Of a stretch of 64,000 nucleotides of DNA, positions 7,700-16,900 are shown in pieces; position 1 is the stretch's first letter; each line of letters opens with the position of its first letter. This DNA comes from Ruminococcoides sp052118065. GTDB lineage: Bacteria; Bacillota; Clostridia; Oscillospirales; Acutalibacteraceae. The notes below the pieces were generated by a model. That model searched no databases and was not told the origin of the DNA. It saw only the letters and a program-made list of their open reading frames with translations. A program made the translations under genes and the position numbers. The stretch lies in the NCBI GenBank assembly GCA_052118065.1, contig JBQKHY010000004.1, forward strand, positions 1-64,000, in the 5' to 3' direction.

Positions 7700-8764
7700 A
7701 TGGACTATATAGGTTTTAGATGTCCTGTTTGTGACAAAAACTTTCATGCTGATGATGATGTAGTTGTTTGTCCTGTGTGTGGTACTCCCCATCACAGAAA
7801 ATGTTACGAAGAACTTGGTCATTGTTACAATGAAGATAAGCATAATGAGGGCTATGACTTTGAGAAAGAAGAAAATGAAAGTGATGTCCCAAAAGGATCT
7901 GTAAAATGCAAGAATTGTGGTGAAATTAATTCTGAGGGTACTTTTTACTGTTCAAAATGTGGAACACCTTTGATTGACATTCCAAACAATAATTTTGGTC
8001 AAAATCAAAACCAAAATACTAATCAAGGAAGTCCTTTTAACAACCAAGGTAAACCTTACGGTAATAACCAAAATGGTAATCCTTTTGGTAATAATCCTAA
8101 CGGTATGCCTTTTGGTGCTTTTAATGCAGTACAGTTTGACCCAATGGGTGGTGTTGCTCCTGAAACTGAATTTGAAGATGGTGCAAAAGCCGGTGAAGTG
8201 GCAAAACTTGTTAAGCAAAACACACCATACTATATGCAAGTATTTAACAAAATTAAAACTTTCAACAAGTCTAAGTTTAATTTTGCCGGTTTGCTTTTTG
8301 GTGGTGGCTATCTACTATATAGAAAGCAATACAAACTAGGTGGATTTATTACAGCAATAATGATTGCCTGTTACACATTTTTCACTTACGGTAACTACAC
8401 AGTTATCAGTCAATTATTAAATGATGTTGTAAACACACATACAAATATGAATCCATCTGACATATATCCAATGTTTATGAGTGCAGTTGAAAAGCTGGAT
8501 ACCGGTGATTACTTAATAGTAATCTTCTCGTTTATATGTCTGCTTGTCTATTATGCACTGCATTTGGTATGTGGTTTTATTGCAAACAGATGTTACTACA
8601 AGCATTGTTGCAAACAAGTTAAAAAAATTAAGTCACAGAGTTCTTCAGAAACTGCTGCTGACAATGAATTGCAAACAAAGGGTGGAGTTAATACTGCTCT
8701 AGCATTTAGCTTAATTGTTGTAATGCTAATTCTTAACTATGCTCCGGTCTTTTTATTAAGATAA
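7700..8764 (+). CDS. Prokaryotic RING-finger/zinc-ribbon membrane protein (DUF2628-like)
   Basis: Multidomain protein of 354 residues. Residues 1-48 form a prokaryotic RING-like zinc module (C8, C11, C24, C27, H31/H32, C35, C42, H48). A zinc ribbon follows (C70, C73, C84, C87). Residues 92-135 are an Asn/Gly-rich low-complexity linker. The rest resembles DUF2628: an amphipathic stretch TFNKSKFNFAGLLFGGGYL, then about four membrane helices. The zinc modules would face the cytoplasm; the function is unknown, and ubiquitin-ligase activity should not be assumed. AAAGGAAG precedes ATG 7700. galU starts 32 bases downstream, so the two are probably cotranscribed. Confidence 0.75.
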   Translation: MDYIGFRCPVCDKNFHADDDVVVCPVCGTPHHRKCYEELGHCYNEDKHNEGYDFEKEENESDVPKGSVKCKNCGEINSEGTFYCSKCGTPLIDIPNNNFGQNQNQNTNQGSPFNNQGKPYGNNQNGNPFGNNPNGMPFGAFNAVQFDPMGGVAPETEFEDGAKAGEVAKLVKQNTPYYMQVFNKIKTFNKSKFNFAGLLFGGGYLLYRKQYKLGGFITAIMIACYTFFTYGNYTVISQLLNDVVNTHTNMNPSDIYPMFMSAVEKLDTGDYLIVIFSFICLLVYYALHLVCGFIANRCYYKHCCKQVKKIKSQSSSETAADNELQTKGGVNTALAFSLIVVMLILNYAPVFLLR

Positions 8765-8796
8765 AAATAAGTTAAAAATTAAGGATTGAGGTAAAT

Positions 8797-9669
8797 ATGA
8801 AAATTACAAAGGCTGTTATTCCGGCTGCAGGTTTAGGTACAAGAGTACTACCTGCAACAAAGGCTATGCCAAAAGAAATGTTCCCTATCGTTGACAAACC
8901 TGCTATTCAGTACATTGTTGAAGAAGCTGTTAAGGCTGGTATTACTGACATTTTAATTATCACTAACAGAGGTAAAGGTGTTATTGAAGATCACTTTGAC
9001 CGTGCACCTGAACTTGAAGCTGCTCTTGACAAACCTGAAAAGCAAGAAATTCTTGAGACAGTAAAGAATATTTCTAAACTTGCTAACATTACATTTATCA
9101 GACAGGTTGAAACTAAGGGTCTTGGTCATGCTATTCTAAGAGCTAAGAACTTTGTTGGTAACGAACCATTTGCAGTTATGTATGGTGATGATGTAATCAT
9201 TGGTGAAAATCCTGCAATTGGTGAACTAATTGACTCTTACGGTGAATATGGCAAGGGTGTTGTTGGTGTTAAGCTAGTACCTGAAACAGAAATTCACAAA
9301 TACGGTTCACTTGCAGTTGAAAACATTCACGACAATATTTATAAGTGTACTGATATGGTTGAAAAACCACAAACACCTGAAGAAGTGCTTTCTTGCTACT
9401 CTATTCTTGGTAGATGTGTTCTTCCACCTGAAATTTTTGAAATTCTTGAAAACACTAAGCCTGGTAAGGGTGGCGAAATTCAGCTAACTGATGCAATGAA
9501 AGAAATTGCTACTACTGTTGGTATGACTGCTGTTGAATATACAGGCACAAGATACGATATGGGTAACAAGCTAGGTATTCTTCAAGCATCAATTGAAGTT
9601 GGTATTAATCATCCTGAAGTTGGTGAAGACTTTAAGAAATATCTTAAGGAATTTGCAAAAACTCTTTAA
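8797..9669 (+). CDS. galU: UTP-glucose-1-phosphate uridylyltransferase
   Basis: Nucleotidyltransferase of 290 residues that makes UDP-glucose from UTP and glucose-1-phosphate for glycolipids, wall polymers and galactose metabolism. The N-terminal loop AAGLGTRVLPATKAMPKEM is diagnostic, followed by DKPAIQYIVEEA, YGDDV and GGEIQLTDAM. Length is normal for the family. GAGG lies 6 bases before the ATG. It is downstream of the RING/zinc-ribbon gene and is closed by a strong terminator. The sequence is very close to textbook GalU, so alternatives such as RfbA are unlikely. Confidence 0.95.
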   Translation: MKITKAVIPAAGLGTRVLPATKAMPKEMFPIVDKPAIQYIVEEAVKAGITDILIITNRGKGVIEDHFDRAPELEAALDKPEKQEILETVKNISKLANITFIRQVETKGLGHAILRAKNFVGNEPFAVMYGDDVIIGENPAIGELIDSYGEYGKGVVGVKLVPETEIHKYGSLAVENIHDNIYKCTDMVEKPQTPEEVLSCYSILGRCVLPPEIFEILENTKPGKGGEIQLTDAMKEIATTVGMTAVEYTGTRYDMGNKLGILQASIEVGINHPEVGEDFKKYLKEFAKTL

Positions 9670-9690
9670 GACTACATAGTAAAAAAATTA

Positions 9691-9717
9691 GTGTGCAGAA
9701 AATTCTGCACACTTTTT
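9691..9717 (+). terminator. galU terminator
   Basis: A perfect stem GTGTGCAGAA/TTCTGCACAC with a 2-base gap that opens to a small loop, followed by six T. The A-run before it also allows use by the converging ASCH gene. Confidence 0.92.
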
Positions 9718-9745
9718 TGTTGCAATATTTTATTCAAATGTAGCA

Positions 9746-10093
9746 TTAATTTTCTATTAAAGAAATTTCAATACCTACTACACCGTACTGACTTTGCTTT
9801 TCTTTGGAATAATATTTTTCCATATCCTTAGGGTTAGCCTTACTAATATTGCTTTTATTATAACCACATTTGTCAAGTGGTAGGTTATTATATAATTCTT
9901 CAAAAGAACTAAACTTATGTAATCTAACTACTTTAACTGATAAAGTTTCCTTATTATCGAGATTAGTAAAAGTTATAGTGTCCCCTACTTTTACCTTTTG
10001 TCTTTTAGAGTCAAGAAGTCTAAGTTCATAAATTTTCTCTTTATTTTTGATAGAATTAAATGGTTCACTACATAAATTCATATAATGTGTCAT
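9746..10093 (-). CDS. ASCH domain protein
   Basis: Small protein of 115 residues built as one ASCH domain, a PUA-like beta-barrel fold that often binds RNA or modified nucleosides. The segment NKEKIYELRLLDSKRQKVKVGDTI carries the Glu and Arg typical of the ASCH motif, and the C-terminus ends in the usual strand VVGIEISLI. Its ATG overlaps the stop of the PHP phosphatase by 4 bases (ATGA), so translation is coupled. No partner function is evident from that pairing. Related YqfB proteins hydrolyse acetylcytidine, but I cannot assign that here. Confidence 0.72.
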   Translation of the reverse strand: MTHYMNLCSEPFNSIKNKEKIYELRLLDSKRQKVKVGDTITFTNLDNKETLSVKVVRLHKFSSFEELYNNLPLDKCGYNKSNISKANPKDMEKYYSKEKQSQYGVVGIEISLIEN

Positions 10094-10908
10094 AGCAAAT
10101 CCACCTTTACAGGATTATGTTTTTCATAATAATAATATGAAGTAAATCCAAGTTCTTTTAAAATTTCAAAGGCTTTATTAAAGGCTTGAGAAAGCGCCTC
10201 AACATTATGAGCATCACTACCTAAAGTAATTAAATACCCACCTAGTTCTTTATATCTTTTAAGAATATTTTTGTCGGGCATTGGTCTAGAAAGTGGTTTA
10301 CTGATAGTAGAAGTATTAATTTCAAGGGCTTTATTGTTCTTGATTAAGGTAGTAAGAATTTCATCAATTACATCATTATACTTTGAATAATCCGGCTTTA
10401 TATCAGTTCTTTCTGCAATATATCTTGCAGGATAATCAAAATGTGCTAAACTATCAAAGCCATTCCACTTTACTACTTCTAATTGTTCATTAAAGTATTC
10501 TGAAAGTAGAGTATCAATATTGTTTTCATTGTACTCTAGAAAGTAAAAGTCCTCTCTACCCCTTACTTCATGAGTTGATGCTAGGATAAAATCATAGTCA
10601 CCTAAATCTAAAGCAACCTTAGTCTTCTCAGGTGAATGAGTAGGTTCGCCTAGTTCAACACCGGTAAGAACTTTGATTTTATCACTGTAAACTTCTTTTA
10701 ATCTCTTTGACTCAGCTACTGACTTTGGAATTTCTTGTTCAAGGACTGAATCAAATTTCTTTTCATCATAAATGCCTATTGCATCACAATGGTCAGTAAA
10801 AGTAATTACATTAATATTTTTCTTAATTGCTCCTTTCACCATATCTTCCATTGGTACTTCTGAATCAAAAGAAAATGATGAATGAGTATGGCTATCACAT
10901 ATAATCAT
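10090..10908 (-). CDS. Histidinol-phosphatase-like PHP enzyme
   Basis: PHP-family phosphoesterase of 272 residues of the HisJ/HisK type. Metal-binding motifs are DSHTHSSFS at the N-terminus, TDHCD near 42, a central STHEVRG, and SDAHNVE near the C-terminus. In the HisJ subfamily the reaction is dephosphorylation of histidinol phosphate; this fits the hisCDB cluster at 55254-58233, which has no phosphatase of its own. I chose ATG 10908 because AGGTG lies 7 bases upstream; GTG 10917 would overlap that site. Related PHP enzymes with other substrates cannot be excluded. Confidence 0.8.
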   Translation of the reverse strand: MIICDSHTHSSFSFDSEVPMEDMVKGAIKKNINVITFTDHCDAIGIYDEKKFDSVLEQEIPKSVAESKRLKEVYSDKIKVLTGVELGEPTHSPEKTKVALDLGDYDFILASTHEVRGREDFYFLEYNENNIDTLLSEYFNEQLEVVKWNGFDSLAHFDYPARYIAERTDIKPDYSKYNDVIDEILTTLIKNNKALEINTSTISKPLSRPMPDKNILKRYKELGGYLITLGSDAHNVEALSQAFNKAFEILKELGFTSYYYYEKHNPVKVDLL

Positions 10909-10925
10909 AAATATCACCTATAAGA

Positions 10926-10954
10926 AGTTTATCACATTTTGCACTTTAATGCAA
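10926..10954 (-). promoter_or_regulatory. Promoter for the PHP phosphatase-ASCH operon
   Basis: TTGCAT (10954-10949) and TAAACT (10931-10926) with 17-base spacing on the minus strand. Its -35 box sits inside the inverted repeat at 10942-10961. Confidence 0.6.
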
Positions 10955-10961
10955 TAAAGTG
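10942..10961. promoter_or_regulatory. Inverted repeat between divergent promoters
   Basis: CACTTTA (10942-10948) and TAAAGTG (10955-10961) are perfect inverted copies around six bases. The repeat overlaps the -35 box of the leftward promoter and abuts the -35 of the rightward one, the usual place for an operator. The binding protein is unknown. Confidence 0.4.
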
Positions 10962-10963
10962 TC

Positions 10964-10992
10964 TTTACAATTATACAATTAAGTAGTATAAT
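10964..10992 (+). promoter_or_regulatory. Promoter for the ACT-PFL protein operon
   Basis: TTTACA (10964-10969) and TATAAT (10987-10992) with 17-base spacing, 28 bases before the ACT protein start. Confidence 0.7.
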
Positions 10993-11020
10993 TAAAGAAA
11001 TTAAATTTTGGAGGTACATT

Positions 11021-11284
11021 ATGAAAGCTGTTATCACTGTTGTAGGTAAAGACACTGTTGGAATTCTTGCTAAGGTTTCTACAGTATGTTCTGAATATGA
11101 CGCAAATATTGTTGAAGTATCACAGAGCGTTCTTCAGGATATGTTTGCTATGATTATGCTTGTAGAACTAGGAAAGAAGAATTTTGGTGAACTTTCATCT
11201 AATCTTGAAAAACTTGGTGATGAAAACAACCTTAAGATTCACTCAATGCATGAAGATATTTTCAATTCAATGCACAAAATTTAA
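11021..11284 (+). CDS. ACT domain protein (UPF0237)
   Basis: Single ACT domain of 87 residues: MKAVITVVGKDTVGILAKVS with the ligand-loop DxxGI motif, and a second half ending MHEDIF. UPF0237 members are usually encoded beside a UPF0210/PFL-family protein, exactly as here, and are thought to sense an unknown small molecule. GGAGG lies 6-7 bases before the ATG. The partner gene begins 12 bases downstream. Confidence 0.85.
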   Translation: MKAVITVVGKDTVGILAKVSTVCSEYDANIVEVSQSVLQDMFAMIMLVELGKKNFGELSSNLEKLGDENNLKIHSMHEDIFNSMHKI

Positions 11285-11296
11285 GGGGTATAAGTA

Positions 11297-12655
11297 ATGC
11301 TAGAAACAAAAGATATTCTTGAAACAATAAATATGATTGACAATGAGGACCTTGATGTTAGAACTATAACAATGGGTATTTCTCTACTTGATTGTATGGA
11401 TAATGATATAGACAAGGCTTGTCAGAAGGTTTATGACAAGGTTTGTTACAGTGCAAAAGACCTAGTAAAAACCGGTATGGATATTGAAAGTGAATATGGT
11501 ATTCCTATTATTAACAAGAGAGTTTCAGTAACACCTATCGGTATGGTTGCTGCTCCTTGCAAGAACCAGGATATTACTAAGTTTGCTAAAGCACTTGACA
11601 AGGCTGCTGATACACTGGGTATTAACTTTATTGGTGGTTACTCAGCACTTGTTCAAAAAGGCTTTGCATCAGGTGATATGGAACTAATTAAGTCTATTCC
11701 TGAGGCACTTGCTACTACAGAAAAAGTATGTTCATCTGTAAACATTGGCTCAACTAAGGCCGGTATCAATATGGATGCTGTTAAGATTATGGGTCAGATT
11801 GTTAAAGATACTGCTGAACTAACCAAGGACAGAGACTGTATTGGTGCTGCAAAGCTGGTTGTATTTTGTAATGCTCCTGAGGACAACCCATTTATGGCAG
11901 GTGCTTTCCATGGTGTTGGTGAAGCTGACAAGGTTATCAATGTTGGTGTATCAGGTCCCGGTGTTGTAAGGGCTGCTCTTACAAAATGTGAAAATCACAA
12001 CATTGCTCAGATTGCTGATGTTATTAAAAAGACTGCATTTAAGATTACAAGAATGGGTCAGCTAGTTGCTCAACAGGCTAGTAAAAGACTTGATGTACCT
12101 TTCGGTATTGTTGACCTTTCACTTGCTCCTACTCCTGCAGTTGGTGACTCAGTTGCTTATATTCTGGAAGAAATGGGTCTTGAAGGTTGTGGTGCTCATG
12201 GTACTACTGCTGCTCTTGCTATGCTAAATGACGCAGTTAAAAAAGGTGGCGTTATGGCTTCTTCAAGAGTTGGTGGTCTATCAGGTGCATTTATTCCTGT
12301 TTCTGAAGATGCCGGTATGATTGCTGCTGCTGAAAACGGTTACCTTGACATTACTAAACTTGAAAGTATGACAGCTGTTTGTTCTGTTGGTCTTGATATG
12401 ATTGTTGTTCCCGGTGACACACCTGCTGATGTTATCAGTGCAGTTATTGCTGATGAAGCTGCAATCGGTATGGTTAATACTAAAACAACTGCAGTAAGAC
12501 TTATCCCTGCTATTGGTAAAAAAGCCGGTGATACTCTTAACTTTGGTGGTCTACTTGGTTACGGTCCTGTTATGGAACTTAGAAAAGGTTCTCCTTCTAA
12601 GTTTATTAACAGAGGTGGTCAGATTCCTGCTCCACTACAGGCACTTAAGAACTAA
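11297..12655 (+). CDS. UPF0210 (PFL family) protein
   Basis: Protein of 452 residues of the UPF0210/DUF711 family, sometimes described as resembling pyruvate formate-lyase. Conserved stretches include ISLLDCMD, NKRVSVTPIGM, GGYSALVQKG, VFCNAPEDNPFMAGAFHG and EMGLEGCGAHGTTAALAM. Its reaction is not established. The constant pairing with the small ACT protein upstream suggests ligand control of this enzyme. Length is normal for the family and the gene is closed by its own terminator. Confidence 0.85.
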   Translation: MLETKDILETINMIDNEDLDVRTITMGISLLDCMDNDIDKACQKVYDKVCYSAKDLVKTGMDIESEYGIPIINKRVSVTPIGMVAAPCKNQDITKFAKALDKAADTLGINFIGGYSALVQKGFASGDMELIKSIPEALATTEKVCSSVNIGSTKAGINMDAVKIMGQIVKDTAELTKDRDCIGAAKLVVFCNAPEDNPFMAGAFHGVGEADKVINVGVSGPGVVRAALTKCENHNIAQIADVIKKTAFKITRMGQLVAQQASKRLDVPFGIVDLSLAPTPAVGDSVAYILEEMGLEGCGAHGTTAALAMLNDAVKKGGVMASSRVGGLSGAFIPVSEDAGMIAAAENGYLDITKLESMTAVCSVGLDMIVVPGDTPADVISAVIADEAAIGMVNTKTTAVRLIPAIGKKAGDTLNFGGLLGYGPVMELRKGSPSKFINRGGQIPAPLQALKN

Positions 12656-12679
12656 TTAAGAATACATTTATATATAACA

Positions 12680-12712
12680 AAACTCCTCACAGTTGTGGGG
12701 AGTTTATTTTTT
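12680..12712 (+). terminator. Terminator of the ACT-PFL operon
   Basis: The stem AAACTCCTCAC/GTGGGGAGTTT is followed by ATTTTTTT. Confidence 0.88.
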
Positions 12713-12724
12713 TGCAATTATTTA

Positions 12725-12994
12725 TTAACACAAAATTGATACAGGAATTTGCAATAAATCTATTTTGTTAAATTTCTTTCCAAGAATAATAATCTGTAAA
12801 AGAATTAAAAATAGGCTGAAATAAATTGTGAATACACCTAATGTTGGTGAAAATTTTAAACTTAGTACATAAGGAATACTGGAAATCGGTTATGTACCCA
12901 AACTTGCTTTTGTTACAAATGCAACACCCAATGAACTTATAAAAAGCCCAAATAAAAATACTATATATCGTCTAACTAAATTATTCTTTTTCAT
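12725..12994 (-). pseudogene. YczE/YitT-like membrane protein remnant
   Basis: Read from ATG 12994 the frame gives MKKNNLVRRYIVFLFGLFIS and continues as a good membrane protein to codon 34, where TAA (12892-12890) interrupts it. The same frame then resumes family-like sequence (PISSIPYVLSLKFSPTLG) through a second hydrophobic helix, and stops at 12727-12725. This matches the first 90 or so residues of the YczE/DUF6198 membrane protein family, usually over 200 residues long. The gene is therefore both interrupted and missing its 3' half. It starts 1 base after the marR-like pseudogene, so the two once formed an operon. Confidence 0.75.
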
Positions 12995-12995
12995 A

Positions 12996-13409
12996 TTAAC
13001 ACTCTTTTAAATTTTTATTGACTCTATTCAGAAAATTAACAAACTGCATTTTCTCTTCATCAGTAAAATCTTTCAGAGCATTATTTTCTAGCTTAGCAAA
13101 AGAGTCTATAACAAACTTTGCCTCAACTTTTCCCTTATCAGTTAAATATACAAACTGAAATCTGCGATTATTAGGGTCAATCTTGCGAATGATTAGTTCA
13201 TTCTTTTCCATTCATGCTAAAATACTAGTGACAGTTGCTTGTTCTATAAAACAAGACTTTGCAATATCCTTCTGTACTGCACCATCATTTTCGTAAAGGT
13301 ATTCTAAGATTTTTGGTTGTCCTTTAGATAACTTTCTATCGGCAACATTATCAAATACCTTTTTCGTGTACATTGTGTTATTCTCAATCATTAACTTATG
13401 ATAGCTCAT
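12996..13409 (-). pseudogene. MarR-family regulator interrupted by a stop codon
   Basis: Two adjacent open frames (13409-13212 and 13211-12996) lie in the same phase, separated only by TGA. Together they make a normal-sized MarR repressor of about 137 residues: an N-terminal helix pair, the helix-turn-helix KDIAKSCFIEQATVTSIL, and the wing plus dimerisation helix FTDEEKMQFVNFLNRVNKNL. The stop falls between recognition helix and wing (SILA-stop-MEKNEL), where an Arg or Ser codon is usual. Re-initiation at the ATG right after TGA is possible but would give a protein without the DNA-reading helix. AAGGAG lies upstream of ATG 13409. Confidence 0.75.
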
Positions 13410-13845
13410 TACCTCTCCTTCTTTCCGATAATTATAATAACACTTTAAATTCTAATTGTTAACAATAGAACAACTTTTTACACAAAAGAAAAAACAGGTG
13501 CATTAGCACCCGTATTTTCTAACAAATTAACAAGTGGAACAAAACAATTCTGCATATACACATTTATCATAAGATAAATTAAAGACTAGAAATATATTTA
13601 GAATATCTTTTTCCTTACGAACAGATTATAGCACTATATAGTATTATTTGTCACTATTTGGTACAAGATTGTTATGAAATTGAAATTATTTTGTTTTAAT
13701 AATTACAACTTGGTATTATTTAGCAATTATGTGTCGAATTATTTTTTAACCTTAGTACCGGTTTATTAAAGATTTCCATTTAATGGATTTTTCAATTTTA
13801 GGCTTTTATTTTTCTTACCACAACATATATTATTATAGAGCATAC
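13410..13845. other. Long intergenic region without a recognisable gene
   Basis: About 440 very AT-rich bases with stops in all frames. The right part of a promoter for the marR remnant is visible near 13420-13470 (a TATAAT at about 13434-13429 on the minus strand). A small hairpin, GGTGC-ATTA-GCACC, lies at 13498-13511. I see no RNA gene or repeat family in the rest. Confidence 0.5.
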
Positions 13846-13873
13846 AAAAATAGCCCCACACAAAGTGGGGCTA
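13846..13873 (-). terminator. Terminator of the pullulanase operon
   Basis: A perfect 9-base GC-rich stem, TAGCCCCAC/GTGGGGCTA, followed by TTTTT on the minus strand. Confidence 0.92.
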
Positions 13874-13903
13874 AATTGTTTTCAAAAATAATTTAATTAG
13901 CTA

Positions 13904-16900
13904 TTAAGCTTCAGGGTTTGAATCATAGAATGATAGGAAATCACCCTTATCAGAAATCTTATCATCGTTGATAATAATCCACTTTTCTGAACCGGAAACT
14001 CCGTCATAGTCCTGAGTCTGAACTGTGCCGTTGTTGATGATTACGCTATAATCAACACCATTAGCTACCTTAAATGTTGTTGTAAACCAACCATCATCAC
14101 CCTTTGTTAGAGGCTGACCAGGCCATGCATCATAGATATTAACAGAACCTAGGTCTGTATTGTACCATGCCCATAGGTTAGGAGTCCATGTAGCAGAACC
14201 ACTATGCTTAACATGAAGTGTTACATCATAGTTATCATCATCATAGTAGAATAGTAGTAACTGACCGGCAAACTTATGCTGAACATCTACTGAAGAAACT
14301 TCGCTTTCTACCTCGTTACCATCTAGTGTATATTCATTAGCATACTTATAACCGATTAGTCTATCAGGTGTATATGTATCACTCTTACCTGCAACAATAT
14401 CCATTACCTTATCAGAAGCAATTGGCTTATTTGTTGACTTGCTGATATATCTAATACGGATTGTATTTACTAGACCGTAATCTTTATGAGTAATCTTCTT
14501 CTGAACTAGAGTAGCATCAGCAACATTAACAACACCATCCTGGTTGTAGTCAGCTGCTTTAATCTGTTCTTCTGTTAGAGTTGCAGTTTTGCTTAGATAC
14601 TTCTGAATTAGAGTAGCATCCTTAACAGTTAGTTTTGACTTACCTGTTAGAGTATTCTGTAGGTTTTCAGGTACATATTCGCCATAGTTAAATGTAACTG
14701 TCTTGTCAGTTGTACCGAATGTACCATTCTGTTCACCTTCAATACCTAGTAGAACGTACTGTAGCTTTAAAGTGTCATCTGTCTTAGCTTCATACTTTGT
14801 ACCAACTGTACCGTATAGAACCTGCTTTGAAAGTATCTTACCTGTATCAGCATCTTTGTTAACAACTGTAACCTTTGATCTGTTAGCCTTGATGTTAGCC
14901 TTTTCGTATGTTGACTTTTCAACAAGAACCATAGCTGTCTGTGAAGGAACTTCGATTTCGTTACCCTTAATATACTTAATTGGAGTTAGACCTGCTTCAT
15001 CACTATCAGCAATAACAACCCATTCTGTATCATCAGCAAGAGTTTTGTCAAAGCCTAGAGAAACTGTTGCACTCTTCTTAGTATCATTGTTCATAACAAC
15101 AGCAAGTTTGTTCCATTCGCCTTCAGTAGCATTAGAAACTGTGTAAGAAACAATATTAGATGTATCTGTTAATGTTTCACCGAATCTGTAGTTATCCTTT
15201 AGGTTAATGTTATCTGTTGTAAATGGTGAGAATGACTTACGAATATCAAGCATACCCTTGTAGTAAGAAACTAGGTCTGCATTCTTAGCAACATCGTTCC
15301 AGTCAATCATATTTTCTGTAGCAGCAGATTTATATGAGTTTTCGTCACCGTCTTTTGATCTACCCATTTCTTCACCTGCTAGGAAGAAGTGAAGACCCTG
15401 AGAAGTTGCGCCGATTGTTTCAGCAAACTTATTGATACGGATTAGATAATTATTTCTTGCCCTGTAGTCAGATGTCTTACCATATACAGAACCCCATAGC
15501 TTATCGTATAGAGTGTTGTTGTCATGGCAAGATACATAGTTAACGCACTGTGCAGGAGAATAAGCCTTCCAGTTTACAGAAGAACCTGCTGTGTTAGCTC
15601 TTACACCATATCTAACACCCTTAGCTGTACCAACTAGGTTACCTTGGATATAACCCTTAGCACCGATTGATGAGTAACTACCCTTAACAGCATCACGATA
15701 CTGGTCGTTGAACATACCAACTCTGCTATCAAGTTTACTTGTAGAACCCTGAGAAGCCATCTGTACTGATTCGCCATCATAGTCTGTTAGGTCATTCTTA
15801 GTACCCATTGCCCAACCTTCGCCGTATACAGGCATCTTAGGGCTAATCTTATCTAGTGTAGAACGAATATCGTTCATTGTCTTTACATCATGCAGACCCA
15901 TTAGGTCGAAACGGAAACCATCAATGTGGTATTCTGTTGCCCAATAGTTAACTGACTGTACCATAAAGTTATGATACATAGCTCTTTCAGAAGCTGTATC
16001 ATTACCACAACCTGAACCACTTGACCATGTGCCATCTGCGTTCTTTCTGTAGTAATAATCAGGAACTGTACCCTGGAATGATGTATCTGTGTTGTACATA
16101 TGGTTATATACTACATCCATGATAACACCGATACCGGCCTTATGTAGAGCCTGAATCATCTGCTTCATTTCATTAATTCTAACATTACCATCATATGGGT
16201 TTGATGAATATGAGCCTTCAGGAACATTGTAGTTCATTGGGTCATAACCCCAGTTAAACTGGTCATCAGAACCTGCTTCATCAACTGAACCAAAATCATA
16301 CATTGGGTTAATCTGAACATATGAGATACCTAGTTCTTTTAGGTAATCAACACATGTTGGAATTGAACCTAGGTTGTTTAGAGTTGTACCTAGTTCTGTA
16401 AATGCAAGATACTTACCACGGTTCTTAGCTGAAACACCTGAACTTTCAGAATATGAGAAGTCCTTTACATGAATTTCCCAAATTGAAGCATCGGAAATAT
16501 CGTCTGTAAGAACATGCTTATCCTGATCCCAACCTTCTGGGTTAGTACTTGAAAGATCACAAACCATTGAACGCTTACCATTTACACCTGTTGCTACTGA
16601 ATATACATCAGCGATTTCCTTAGTAGTAACCTTTGTACTATCAGCAATACTTGCAGCTGTTACTGTGTAAGTGTAGTATGTGTTTACTAGGTCACCCTCA
16701 ACCTTTACTGAATAAACACCTGTCTTTTCATCTAATGTTAGGTCATATGAACCTAAATCCGCTGCACCTTCTTCTTCATCAGAACCGGTAGTATATAAGT
16801 TAACCTTTACTGATGTAGCTGTAGGTGCCCAAACCTTGAATGTTGTTGCTTCTTTTGTATAAGTAGCACCAAGGTCTGTTCCGTTGTAGCGATACTTACT

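Noticed and set aside
12996..13409. Two separate small genes (71 and 65 codons)
   Set aside because: They lie in the same phase, separated only by one TGA, and join into a single normal MarR protein; one interrupted gene explains them better.
13410..13845. Hidden gene or structured RNA in the longest gap
   Set aside because: All frames contain many stops and only one short hairpin is visible; nothing supports a gene.
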